Assembly (NCBI RefSeq): GCF_016107285.1
Contig: NZ_RCVQ01000014.1
Coordinates: 1 to 62,842 of the forward strand
Direction of reading: 5' to 3'
Length of the DNA stretch: 62,842 nt
DNA from: Roseomonas sp. KE0001
GTDB taxonomy: Bacteria; Pseudomonadota; Alphaproteobacteria; Acetobacterales; Acetobacteraceae
Part shown: positions 31,304 to 38,751 of the stretch, piece by piece
Numbering within the stretch: the stretch's first letter is position 1
How the letters are laid out: each line of letters opens with the position of its first letter
The notes under the pieces: generated by a model
What the model was told of the DNA's origin: nothing
Database searches by the model: none
The model's input: the letters and a program-made list of their open reading frames with translations, nothing else
Translations under genes and position numbers: made by a program

Positions 31304-32530
31304 TCAGACGGGGGCGTGACGTGCCACGAGGCTCTTGGGGAGCAGGAAGGTCAGGAGGGCGCAGGCGGCGAGCATCGCGGCCGACCCCCAGAGGCATCCT
31401 TCCAGACCGGCGTACTGCGTCAGCACGCCCGACAGCAGGATCCCGCCCAGCCGTCCGGCCGCGTTGGCAGCGTAGTAGAAGCCGACGTCCTCGGCGGCCT
31501 TCTCGGACCCGGCGTAAGCCAGGATCAGGTAGGAGTGCAGTGAGGAATTCACAGCGAAGGCGAAGCCGAAGATGGCCAATCCGGCGACCACCACGAGGTC
31601 GGGGCGCCCGACCGCGCCCGTCGCCAGCACGATGCCGAGCACGACGGGGATGGCCGCGAGCGCCGTCCCCCAGAGCCGCGCCTCCGGCACCTCGCGGGAT
31701 AGCCCGTCCGGGCTGCGGCGGACCACCTGCGGCGCCAGGCCCTGCACGCCGCCGTAGCCGATCGTCCAGGCGGCCAGGAAGGTCGAGACGCCGACGTAGT
31801 TCCAGCCCTGGCCATACAGGAACACCGGCAGGCCCACGACGAACCAGACGTCGCGGGAGCCGAACATGAAGACGCGGGCAGCCGCGAGCAGGTTGACGCC
31901 GCGGTTCTTGGCGAAGAGTTCCCTGAAGCTCCTGGACGCCTTGGCCCTGCCCAGCTCCCGGGGGAGCGACAGCAGCACGCCCACCAGGGCCACCACCAGC
32001 AACGCCACCAGCGCCCAGAGCGCCGGACGGAAGCCCGCGGCCTGGAGCAGGAAGCCCCCAAGGAAGAAGCCGAAGCCCTTCATGGCGTTCTTGGAGCCGG
32101 TGAACCAGGCGACCCAGCGGAACAACTGACCGGCGCCCTGCTGCGAGGACGCCTTGATGGCCGACTTCGAGGCCGTCTTGGTCAGGTCCTTGGCCACGCC
32201 GGAGATGCCCTGGGCGCAAACGACCCAAGCCACAGATGCCGCGGCGCTCCAGGCCGGGTCGAGCGCCGACAGCATCAGCAGGCCGCCGATCTGCAGCGTC
32301 AGGCCAATGGCCAGCATCCGCGGGATGCCGAACTTCGCGGCCAGCCACCCGCCCCCGAGGTTGGCGAAGATGCCCGCCGCCTCGTAGAGCAGGAACAGGA
32401 AGGCCAGTGTGAAGGGGGTGTAGCCGAGCTGGTAGAAGTGCAGCAGCACCAGCATCCGCAACGCCCCATCGGTGAGCGTGAAGCCCCAGTAGGCGCCGGT
32501 CACGATGATGTAGTTGCGGACGGCCGACAT
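31304..32530 (-). CDS. arsJ: ArsJ organoarsenical efflux permease (MFS)
   Basis: A 408-residue major-facilitator protein with about 11-12 membrane segments. The ArsJ signatures are YIIVTGAYWGFTLTDGALRMLVLLHF, CAQGISGVAKDLTKTASKSAIK, LFRWVAWFTGSKNAMKGFGFFLGG and GFYYAANAAGRLGGILLSG. ArsJ exports 1-arseno-3-phosphoglycerate, made by the adjacent GAPDH from arsenate, which then breaks down outside. Its start overlaps the GAPDH stop by one base (TGATG), so the pair is coupled. It ends about 100 bp before the aioX start. Confidence 0.95.
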   Translation of the reverse strand: MSAVRNYIIVTGAYWGFTLTDGALRMLVLLHFYQLGYTPFTLAFLFLLYEAAGIFANLGGGWLAAKFGIPRMLAIGLTLQIGGLLMLSALDPAWSAAASVAWVVCAQGISGVAKDLTKTASKSAIKASSQQGAGQLFRWVAWFTGSKNAMKGFGFFLGGFLLQAAGFRPALWALVALLVVALVGVLLSLPRELGRAKASRSFRELFAKNRGVNLLAAARVFMFGSRDVWFVVGLPVFLYGQGWNYVGVSTFLAAWTIGYGGVQGLAPQVVRRSPDGLSREVPEARLWGTALAAIPVVLGIVLATGAVGRPDLVVVAGLAIFGFAFAVNSSLHSYLILAYAGSEKAAEDVGFYYAANAAGRLGGILLSGVLTQYAGLEGCLWGSAAMLAACALLTFLLPKSLVARHAPV

Positions 32531-33579
32531 CAGACGCCGCGCTCCCCGACGATGCAGGCGAGGTCGACCATCCGGCAGGCGTAGCCCATCTCGTTGTCGT
32601 ACCAGGCGTAGACCTTGAGCATGGTGCCGTCGGTCACCAGCGTGCTGGGCGCGTCGACGATGGCGCTGCGGGTGTCGTTGGCGTAGTCGGCGGAGACCAG
32701 CGGGCGCTCCTCGTAGCCGAGGATGCCCGCCAGCGGCCCGGCGGCGGCGTCGCGGAACAGGGCGTTCACCTCCTCCGCCGTGGTCTCCCGCCGCAGCTCG
32801 AAGACGGCGTCCGTCAGCGAGGCGTTCAGCACCGGCGCCCGGACGGCGTGGCCGTTCAGCCGCCCCTTGAGTTCCGGGTAGATGAGCGCGATCGCCGTGG
32901 CGCTGCCGGTGGTGGTCGGCTGCAGGGACAGCATGGCCGACCGGGCGCGCCGCAGGTCCTTGTGCGGGGCGTCCACCACGACGTTGGTGTTAGTCGGGTC
33001 GTGGATGGTGGTGATCTGGCCGTGCCGGATGCCGATGGCCTCGTGGACCACCTTCACCACCGGCGCCAGGCAGTTCGTCGTGCAGGAGGCCGCCGTCAGC
33101 AGGCGGTGCCGCGCCGGGTCGTACTCGTGGTCGTTGACGCCCACCACGATGTTCAGGGCGGCCGCCGCCGGATCCTTCACCGGCGCCGCCACGATGACGC
33201 GCTTCACACCGCGGTCGAAGTACGCCTGGAGCTGCTCCTGCTTGAGGAACTTGCCCGTGCATTCCAGGACGACATCGCAGCCAAGGTCGCCCCAGGCGAC
33301 GCCGCCCGGTGCCGTGGCGGCGCTGAAGCCGACGCGCCGGTCGCCAAGGCGCAGCGCGTCGCCGCCGTCCGCCGCGATCCGCTCGCGCCACCGCCCGTGG
33401 ATGGTGTCGAACTCCAGCAGGTGCGCCGTGGCCTCGACGCCACCCTTGAGCTCGTTGACGTGGACCACGTCCAAACGGTTGCCCGCGCGCGGGTCGTCCA
33501 CCTCGCGGAGGACGCCACCCATGGCGGCGCGCAGGGCCAGGCGGCCGATGCGGCCCATGCCGTTGATTCCGACGCGCAT
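32530..33579 (-). CDS. gapdh: Glyceraldehyde-3-phosphate dehydrogenase of the ArsJ pathway
   Basis: A 349-residue GAPDH with the NAD-binding start [14 protein letters not shown], catalytic C166 in [11 protein letters not shown], and the C-terminal [16 protein letters not shown]. In ars operons this enzyme uses arsenate in place of phosphate and forms 1-arseno-3-phosphoglycerate for ArsJ. It follows the arsR-arsC fusion by one base and overlaps arsJ. Context, not sequence alone, separates it from the glycolytic enzyme. Confidence 0.94.
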   Translation of the reverse strand: MRVGINGMGRIGRLALRAAMGGVLREVDDPRAGNRLDVVHVNELKGGVEATAHLLEFDTIHGRWRERIAADGGDALRLGDRRVGFSAATAPGGVAWGDLGCDVVLECTGKFLKQEQLQAYFDRGVKRVIVAAPVKDPAAAALNIVVGVNDHEYDPARHRLLTAASCTTNCLAPVVKVVHEAIGIRHGQITTIHDPTNTNVVVDAPHKDLRRARSAMLSLQPTTTGSATAIALIYPELKGRLNGHAVRAPVLNASLTDAVFELRRETTAEEVNALFRDAAAGPLAGILGYEERPLVSADYANDTRSAIVDAPSTLVTDGTMLKVYAWYDNEMGYACRMVDLACIVGERGV

Positions 33580-33580
33580 G

Positions 33581-34441
33581 TCAGCGCTCCCTTGCGACGG
33601 TGAGAGGGGATTCGCCGAGGTCGTCCACGCGGTGGCGCAGGGACAGCCGGTCGAGCGCGTCCACCTTGAGATTGGTGAGGATGCCGAGGCGACGGTGCAG
33701 GCTGGCGTAGAGCTCGTTGACCATCAGCTGGCGGTCCGGAGACCCGGCCTCGTAGCGGCCGGGGCCGGGCAGCGGCCATGACGCCGTGATGGCCTGCCCG
33801 CCGAAGTCGGGGCAGTGCTGGCCCTGGAGCTCGTCGCAGAGGGTGATGACGAAATCCATCCTCGGCGCGTCCGGCCCCTGGAACTCGCGGTAGGACTTGC
33901 TGCGCACCGCGGAGACGTCGTGGCCGAGGCTCTCCAGCTTGCGCAGGACTTCCGCCATTGGCCGCGCCGCCGGATCGGAGCCCGCCGAGTAGGCGCGGAA
34001 GCGGCCGCCGCCGAGCTTGTTCAGGATGGCCTCGGCCATGACCGAGCGGGCCGAGTTCCGGGTGCACAGGAACAGCACGTTGAAGGCGGCGACCATGGGG
34101 CCGTCCCGCAGGGGTGCTGCCGCCGGTGCCGGAGTCAGGCTGCCGCACAGTTCCGGGCGGCCACCGCAGCAGGTCTCGGTCAGGAAGGTGACGACGTGCC
34201 GCAGCCGGTCGATCTGGGCGGCGTAGATGAGGCTGCGCCCCTGCCGCGTGGAGCGGATCAGCCCGACCTGCTCCAGGCCCCTGAGGTGGAAGGACAGCGT
34301 GGACGGGACGATGCCGAGCCGCTCCGCCAGGACGCCCGCTGGCAACCCGTCCGGCCCGGCGTCCAGCAGGGTGCGGAGCAGGTCGAGGCGGGAACCCTGG
34401 CCGAGGGCGGAGAACACGGACGCGGCTTCGGTGGCTTCCAT
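33581..34441 (-). CDS. ArsR-ArsC fusion: repressor plus thioredoxin-class arsenate reductase
   Basis: A 286-residue two-domain protein. Residues 1-105 are an ArsR winged helix ([42 protein letters not shown]) with cysteines in [10 protein letters not shown] as probable arsenite ligands. Residues about 120-260 are a low-molecular-weight-phosphatase-type arsenate reductase with the loop CTRNSAR (C-x5-R) and [11 protein letters not shown]. One polypeptide both represses the operon and makes the inducer arsenite from arsenate. ATG at 34441; the longer frame upstream has no coding character. Such fusions are known in several proteobacterial ars clusters. Confidence 0.93.
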   Translation of the reverse strand: MEATEAASVFSALGQGSRLDLLRTLLDAGPDGLPAGVLAERLGIVPSTLSFHLRGLEQVGLIRSTRQGRSLIYAAQIDRLRHVVTFLTETCCGGRPELCGSLTPAPAAAPLRDGPMVAAFNVLFLCTRNSARSVMAEAILNKLGGGRFRAYSAGSDPAARPMAEVLRKLESLGHDVSAVRSKSYREFQGPDAPRMDFVITLCDELQGQHCPDFGGQAITASWPLPGPGRYEAGSPDRQLMVNELYASLHRRLGILTNLKVDALDRLSLRHRVDDLGESPLTVARER

Positions 34442-34578
34442 GCTGTCGCCATAGTCGAACGGCGCGGCCGTGTCCCCCGCGGGCCGCGGCCCGGCGCAGC
34501 CACCGCCACCGGCGGCCGACGGGCGCCGACCAGCGGCAGGCGGGTCGAGGTCTCGGGGGTCACGGCCGCGCATCGCCC

Positions 34579-35703
34579 TTAGCCCGCCGGGCGCCGGTCC
34601 ATGATGACGCGGTTGCGCACCGCGTCCTGGATGGCGCGGAGCCGCTCCGCCGGTAACGGCACGAGCCCGATGCGGGCCAGGTAGCCTTCCCGGCCCAGGG
34701 CGTGATCAGAGGCGTACTCGGCGAGGAATTCCTTGAGGCCGGGCACGCGGTCGATGTTCGGCCGCTTCACGTACAGGAACAGCGGGCGGGAGAGCGGGTA
34801 CTGGCCAGAGGCGATGGTCTCCACCGTGTCGTCGACCCCGCCGACCATCGAACCCTCGATGCGGTCGCGGGCGGCCTCCAGGAAGCTGAACCCGAAGATG
34901 CCCAGGGTGCCGTCGGCGCCGTTCGCGATTTTGGCCACGATGGCATGATCGTCCTCACCGGCGTCGGTCCAGCGGCCGTCCTCGCGCACCGTGGAGCAGA
35001 CCCGGGTCCGCTCGGCGGCTTCCTCGATGGCCTGGACCTCCGGTGCCGTGCGGCACGCGGGGATCATCGCCAGTTCGGTGAAGCTGTCGCGCGTGCCCGA
35101 GGTCGGCGGCGGGCCGATGACGCGGATCGGCCAGTCCGGCAGCTCCGGCGAGATCTGGCGCCACGAGGTGTAGGGGTTCGGCACGAGCCGCCCGTCCCGC
35201 GGCACCTGCTTGGCAACGCCGAGCCAGAGCTGAGCCAGCGTGAAGTTCGGCGAGGCGAGGCCCTTCCGGTGGGCGACGACGATGCCGTCGTAGCCGATGG
35301 GGATCTCCATGATCTCGTTGACGCCGTTCCGCACGCACAGGGCGAACTCGCCCGCGTTGATGCGGCGCGAGGCGTCCTGCACGTCCGGGTTGCCGAGGCC
35401 GTTGCTGCGGCAGAACTGGGCGAAGCCGTGCACCGTGCCGGTGCTGGCCACCCGGACCCGCTCCCCGCCCGCTGCCTTACCGACCGCCTCGGCGACGGCC
35501 CGGCTGAACGGGGCCACCGTGGAGCTGCCGGTGACCTGGGTGACCTCTCGGGTCTCGGCCTGCGCGGGCGCGGCCACCCCGAGGAAAGCCGCCGCGGTCC
35601 CCGCCAGCGCGAGCAGCCTACCCGCCCGCGGCACCAAGGCCCCTGCCCGGTTTGGCTTCGTGGTCCCGGCCGCTGTGGCGCCGGACGTCGGCTTCGACGA
35701 CAT
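34579..35703 (-). CDS. pstS: PstS-like periplasmic phosphate/arsenate-binding protein
   Basis: A 374-residue binding protein with a signal region (LLALAGTAAAFLGVAAPAQA). The phosphate-binding-like pocket segments are TGSSTVAPFSRAVAEAVG, STGTVHGFAQFC, IGYDGIVVAHRKG and PPPTSGTRDSFTEL. It is the first gene behind the ArsR-type operator, so arsenic should induce it. In other ars islands such variants are thought to sort phosphate from arsenate or to accompany arsenate detoxification; this is inferred here. No pstCAB transport genes are adjacent. An AGGAG site precedes the ATG at 35703. Confidence 0.87.
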   Translation of the reverse strand: MSSKPTSGATAAGTTKPNRAGALVPRAGRLLALAGTAAAFLGVAAPAQAETREVTQVTGSSTVAPFSRAVAEAVGKAAGGERVRVASTGTVHGFAQFCRSNGLGNPDVQDASRRINAGEFALCVRNGVNEIMEIPIGYDGIVVAHRKGLASPNFTLAQLWLGVAKQVPRDGRLVPNPYTSWRQISPELPDWPIRVIGPPPTSGTRDSFTELAMIPACRTAPEVQAIEEAAERTRVCSTVREDGRWTDAGEDDHAIVAKIANGADGTLGIFGFSFLEAARDRIEGSMVGGVDDTVETIASGQYPLSRPLFLYVKRPNIDRVPGLKEFLAEYASDHALGREGYLARIGLVPLPAERLRAIQDAVRNRVIMDRRPAG

Positions 35704-35726
35704 CGCCGTGAACTCCTGCTTCGCGC

Positions 35727-35748
35727 ATATCGAACGTCGGTTCGATAT
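35727..35748 (-). promoter_or_regulatory. ArsR-type operator of the second ars/aio unit
   Basis: A perfect 8-bp inverted repeat ATATCGAA-N6-TTCGATAT lies 24 bases before the pstS-like start codon. The ATATCG/CGATAT half-sites are shared with the arsR operator at 5932-5951, though there the halves are 8 rather than 10 bases apart. The fusion ArsR encoded by the second gene is the likely repressor. Confidence 0.75.
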
Positions 35749-36210
35749 TTGTGGAAACGTCGTATCATCTCGCCAAGAAGCTGTCTGTTTCAGTTCCGTG
35801 AACTCTCCCCGTCGGGGGAGGGGCATTTGATGCCAGTTGATGGCGGGCGTACGGCGCATCAGCGAAGCCCTGGCGGGCTGCCAGCCGTCCTGCCCGCGCC
35901 TGGCGGAAGCCGGATGGGAGCCTCCGCGCAGCCAACGACGTGCGCGGAACCCAGAGCGGTCAACCCTGTTTCTCGGCCTGCCGCCGCACCTCGTCGCTGG
36001 CCGACTAAGGCATGCCGAACCGGCGGCGCGCGGTCCCCCTGGAATCTATTCAAGATTCGGAGCCGATTCCGCTCGCGGAATCAGTCGGTTACGGGGCTCT
36101 TCCCCTACGGATCGCGCGGAACTTCACTACGGATCGCGCCGGAATGGCTTCCCTGGACGCAGTGACGCCGACGCGGCGGCGCCGGTGGCCGATTGACCCT
36201 GCGCATTTAC

Positions 36211-36224
36211 CGTGGAGCTCCACG
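36211..36224. promoter_or_regulatory. Palindrome 1, candidate operator
   Basis: A perfect 14-bp palindrome CGTGGAGCTCCACG, about 100 bases before the start of the first RHH-like gene. It shares its half-sites with a second palindrome 38 bp away. Confidence 0.5.
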
Positions 36225-36247
36225 CCCTGTGGGGCGGCGCTTGCTGG

Positions 36248-36263
36248 CCGTGGAGTTCCACGG
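36248..36263. promoter_or_regulatory. Palindrome 2, candidate operator
   Basis: A 16-bp near-palindrome CCGTGGAGTTCCACGG with half-site CGTGGA/TCCACG identical to palindrome 1. Spacing and position suggest cooperative binding by a small dimeric DNA-binding protein. Confidence 0.5.
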
Positions 36264-36322
36264 TATTCGCGTTGCCCCTTGGCACCGTCGAGGTCCGCCG
36301 AGAAACAAGGATTGGGCGCTGC

Positions 36323-36856
36323 ATGGGCACGCCACCGATAGCAGAACGCGACAAGGAACTGCTGCGGCTGCTGCGGTCCGAGTTCGGGTTCGACCTCGAA
36401 GGCTGGCTGCGGGCGCACGGCGCCAAGCTGTACTCGGACGCTCTCAGGAGCGTCCTGCACGCGTACTCGCGCGGCCCCGTCGCGGCCAGCGGCGGGTCGG
36501 AGCCGATAGGCGAGGCCGCCAGGCAAAGATTTCTCCGGTCGCGCCAGCGCCACGAGGACGATTGGCTGCTGCGCCACGTGCTGGACCCGGTTTCCCCTGA
36601 CTGCCTGCTTCCTCCGGACCGGGCGAAAGCGCTGCGCGCCCGGCTGCTGGCCAAGCTCCGCGACCGGGCGCGGATCGCCCGTGGCCCTGTCCTGACGGTC
36701 CGCGTTTCCGAGGAGACGGCCCTCGGGCTGGACGAGATCGGCCGCAGGCTGTTCGGGTGCACGAGCCGCTCGGAGACGGTGAAGGCGATGGCCCGGGTCG
36801 CGACCACGCACCTGAGGTCATCAGAAGGAAAACGGGATGGGTCGGGCGCCGGGTAA
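36323..36856 (+). CDS. Unknown protein with C-terminal RHH-like segment, first of a paralogous pair
   Basis: A 177-residue protein, not recognised as a named family. A middle segment DDWLLRHVLDPVSPDCLLP...ARLLAKLRDRARIARG is followed by TVRVSEETALGLDEIG...SRSETVKAMARVATTHL, which has the strand-helix-helix look of ribbon-helix-helix DNA binders. The next gene encodes a clear paralogue. ATG at 36323 chosen because the upstream frame runs through the palindromes. It may bind the paired palindromes upstream; this is inference. Confidence 0.68.
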   Translation: MGTPPIAERDKELLRLLRSEFGFDLEGWLRAHGAKLYSDALRSVLHAYSRGPVAASGGSEPIGEAARQRFLRSRQRHEDDWLLRHVLDPVSPDCLLPPDRAKALRARLLAKLRDRARIARGPVLTVRVSEETALGLDEIGRRLFGCTSRSETVKAMARVATTHLRSSEGKRDGSGAG

Positions 36857-36900
36857 CCGGGGCTGCCCGCCGCCACGCCGTCGGGGAAAGGACAACCACC

Positions 36901-37452
36901 ATGGGCCGCCGCACGACGCCGAGGCGTGAGAGGATGGCCGCCATGCTGCTCCAGCAGGAGGTCGGCGACGATTGCTTCGCGTGGCTGGCCAAAGCTGGCG
37001 TGGCGATGCGGCACCCGGGCGTGCTGAGGCGCGTCGGGCAGTACCGGGAGGCTGGGGGGCCGGAACCCATCCTGGCCTTCCCGCCCGAGGCGACCGACGA
37101 AGAGCACAACGCGCTCGCAGATTCATTCCCGGTGCGCCGCACGGCGTGGCGCGCAGCACGTGGCGCCGCGCAGGCGGATTGGCTGACCCGGCACGTGCTG
37201 AATCCGCACTCGCCCGACTTGCTGGTGACCGAGAAGTTCGCCGTGGCCACGCGGGCGCGGCTGCTGGCGAAGCTGCGTGACGAGGTGCGCCGGGCAGAGG
37301 ATTTCCGCACCATCCGAATAGACGCCGAGACTGCCGGATGGCTGGACACGCTGGCCAGTTACAACGGGCTGGGCAGCCGGTCGGCGGCCGTCGAGATGAT
37401 GGTCCGTGTCGTCATGGAGGCGTCCGGCGGCAAGGCGTCCGCGAAGGATTGA
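36901..37452 (+). CDS. Unknown protein with C-terminal RHH-like segment, second of the pair
   Basis: A 183-residue protein. It shares with its neighbour ADWLTRHVLNPHSPDLL...ARLLAKLRDEVRRAEDF, then TIRIDAETAGWLDTLAS...GSRSAAVEMMVRVVME, the same RHH-like C-terminus. The N-terminal halves are less alike. An AAGGA site lies before the ATG at 36901, 44 bp after the first gene, so they form an operon. The pair seems to be a tandem duplication of a family I cannot name. Confidence 0.7.
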   Translation: MGRRTTPRRERMAAMLLQQEVGDDCFAWLAKAGVAMRHPGVLRRVGQYREAGGPEPILAFPPEATDEEHNALADSFPVRRTAWRAARGAAQADWLTRHVLNPHSPDLLVTEKFAVATRARLLAKLRDEVRRAEDFRTIRIDAETAGWLDTLASYNGLGSRSAAVEMMVRVVMEASGGKASAKD

Positions 37453-37614
37453 CGCCCGGTCATGCGGGCCGTCGCGCGGCCGTCGCCTCCGTCCCGCCGC
37501 GCGGCGCCGTTCCTGTGATTGGACCGGCGATCGCGTCGGCGCCACCTTCGCCGCCGCACGCCAGCAAGGCTTGGTCGTTGGTCACCAAGGACGGCGTGCG
37601 CGGAAGCAGAAGGA

Positions 37615-37914
37615 ATGCGCATGCCCGGCAAGGACACGACGTTCATCGGCCACACCCCTGCCCCGCTGGCACGCCCGGAGGGACAGCCGCCGGTGGTGCA
37701 GGGCGCCGACGGGTCCTGGATGCTGGAGCTGTCGCGGGGCCCCGAGGGCGCGTTCGCTTTCGCCTACGAGCGGGTCGGCGGCATCGTCCGCGTGACCGGC
37801 CAAGCGGTGCTGCGGCATCCGGCCGGTCATGTGCTCCAGCCGGTCACCGTCGTTCTGCGCGAGGAGGACGCCGGGAAGCTGGGCGCAGGAATCCTTGGCA
37901 TCATCGGATCATGA
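37615..37914 (+). CDS. Small hypothetical protein
   Basis: A 99-residue protein of unknown function with no signal peptide or membrane segment. It has an alternating polar/apolar pattern that suggests a beta-sandwich (GSWMLELSRGPEGAFAFAYERVGGIVRVTGQAVL). An ATG at 37621 is an alternative start that gives better spacing from AAGGA. It is downstream of the paralogue pair on the same strand. Confidence 0.55.
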   Translation: MRMPGKDTTFIGHTPAPLARPEGQPPVVQGADGSWMLELSRGPEGAFAFAYERVGGIVRVTGQAVLRHPAGHVLQPVTVVLREEDAGKLGAGILGIIGS

Positions 37915-38032
37915 GAGCCGATAGGCGGTCGCGTCGAGACGCGGCGGGCCACAGCCAAATCGGCATAACCCTCTGTGACATTCGCCTGTCGCCGCCCGAG
38001 CCAAGCGACTATAGGCTGCCGGGAATTCGCGG

Positions 38033-38530
38033 ATGGCATCCATGGCCGACGACAGCATTGAAACCCCGGCAAAGCCTGGAACCTACCGGCCCGGCGTCGT
38101 GATCGGCGCAAGGGTCGCCCTCGCGCACATCACGGAGACTGCTCGAGAGCCCTGCTACGCCATCACCTTCCGGCATCCTCCCCTCTCGGACAGGACGCTC
38201 GCGTTCACATCGAGGGGACGCGATCAGCTCATCGATGCGCTCGGCTCCGCACCTGTCGGGCACCTGGTGACCCGGGTGGCGGGCTCGGACATGGCCGCTT
38301 TCGATGCGGGGATGGCTGCATTCCAGCAGGCGTCCAGCGGCATGGGATCGGCCGCCAATGCCGGGAACATCAATGACTACGCGACCCGGTCGATGGTCGC
38401 CGAGGTGAGCGCCTCGCCGACTTCAAACGATCTCGTCCTCGTCTCTGGACGGCTTCATGAAGGCGGCACCTTCGACATCATCTTGCCGCCGCACGTGGTC
38501 CCCGTCCTGATCGGGATGCTGCTCGACTGA
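38033..38530 (+). CDS. Hypothetical protein
   Basis: A 165-residue soluble protein, not recognised. It has a central Ala/Gly/Ser-rich stretch (AAFQQASSGMGSAANAG) between two strand-rich parts (VALAHITETAREPCYAITFRH and LVLVSGRLHEGGTFDIILPPHVVPVLIGMLL). An ATG at 38042 is also possible. It probably belongs to the same plasmid-type gene group as its neighbours. Confidence 0.58.
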   Translation: MASMADDSIETPAKPGTYRPGVVIGARVALAHITETAREPCYAITFRHPPLSDRTLAFTSRGRDQLIDALGSAPVGHLVTRVAGSDMAAFDAGMAAFQQASSGMGSAANAGNINDYATRSMVAEVSASPTSNDLVLVSGRLHEGGTFDIILPPHVVPVLIGMLLD

Positions 38531-38650
38531 GACGCAAGCGAGGCGAGGTGCGGCACCCTCAAGCACGATAGTTCCCAGCGTAATCCTCTGCGGAACGTAC
38601 GGCCTCGCCCTCTCCACGAGGCGAGCCATCTCGGATGTGGGATCGATCAT
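38423..38650 (-). CDS. Possible small protein overlapping its convergent neighbour
   Basis: A 75-residue frame beginning MIDPTSEMARLVERARPYVPQ. A strong AGGAGG ribosome-binding site lies seven bases before the ATG. The part outside the overlap looks coding, but the last 36 residues lie antisense to the 3' end of the gene at 38033-38530. No family is recognised. Either gene could have a shorter real end. Confidence 0.32.
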   Translation of the reverse strand: MIDPTSEMARLVERARPYVPQRITLGTIVLEGAAPRLACVSVEQHPDQDGDHVRRQDDVEGAAFMKPSRDEDEIV

Positions 38651-38751
38651 CGGTTGTCCTCCTGACCTGCCACAACGGAGCAGCGTGCCCCATGTTCGGT
38701 CATGGGGGCTGGAAATGGAGCCCTCCAAGCTATCGGCCCGTGCCGATCACC

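Larger units (their letters stand above)
35749..36322. other. Repeat-rich spacer upstream of a tandem paralogue pair
   Basis: About 575 bp without a supportable gene. It contains a 13-bp direct repeat CTACGGATCGCGC at 36105-36117 and 36127-36139 (22 bp apart), and two related palindromes at 36211-36224 and 36248-36263. These look regulatory or like protein-binding arrays rather than coding. Confidence 0.5.

Noticed and set aside
36212-36322. Upstream extension of the first RHH-like protein
   Set aside because: It would translate through the paired palindromes; the ATG at 36323 matches the start of the conserved helical region better.
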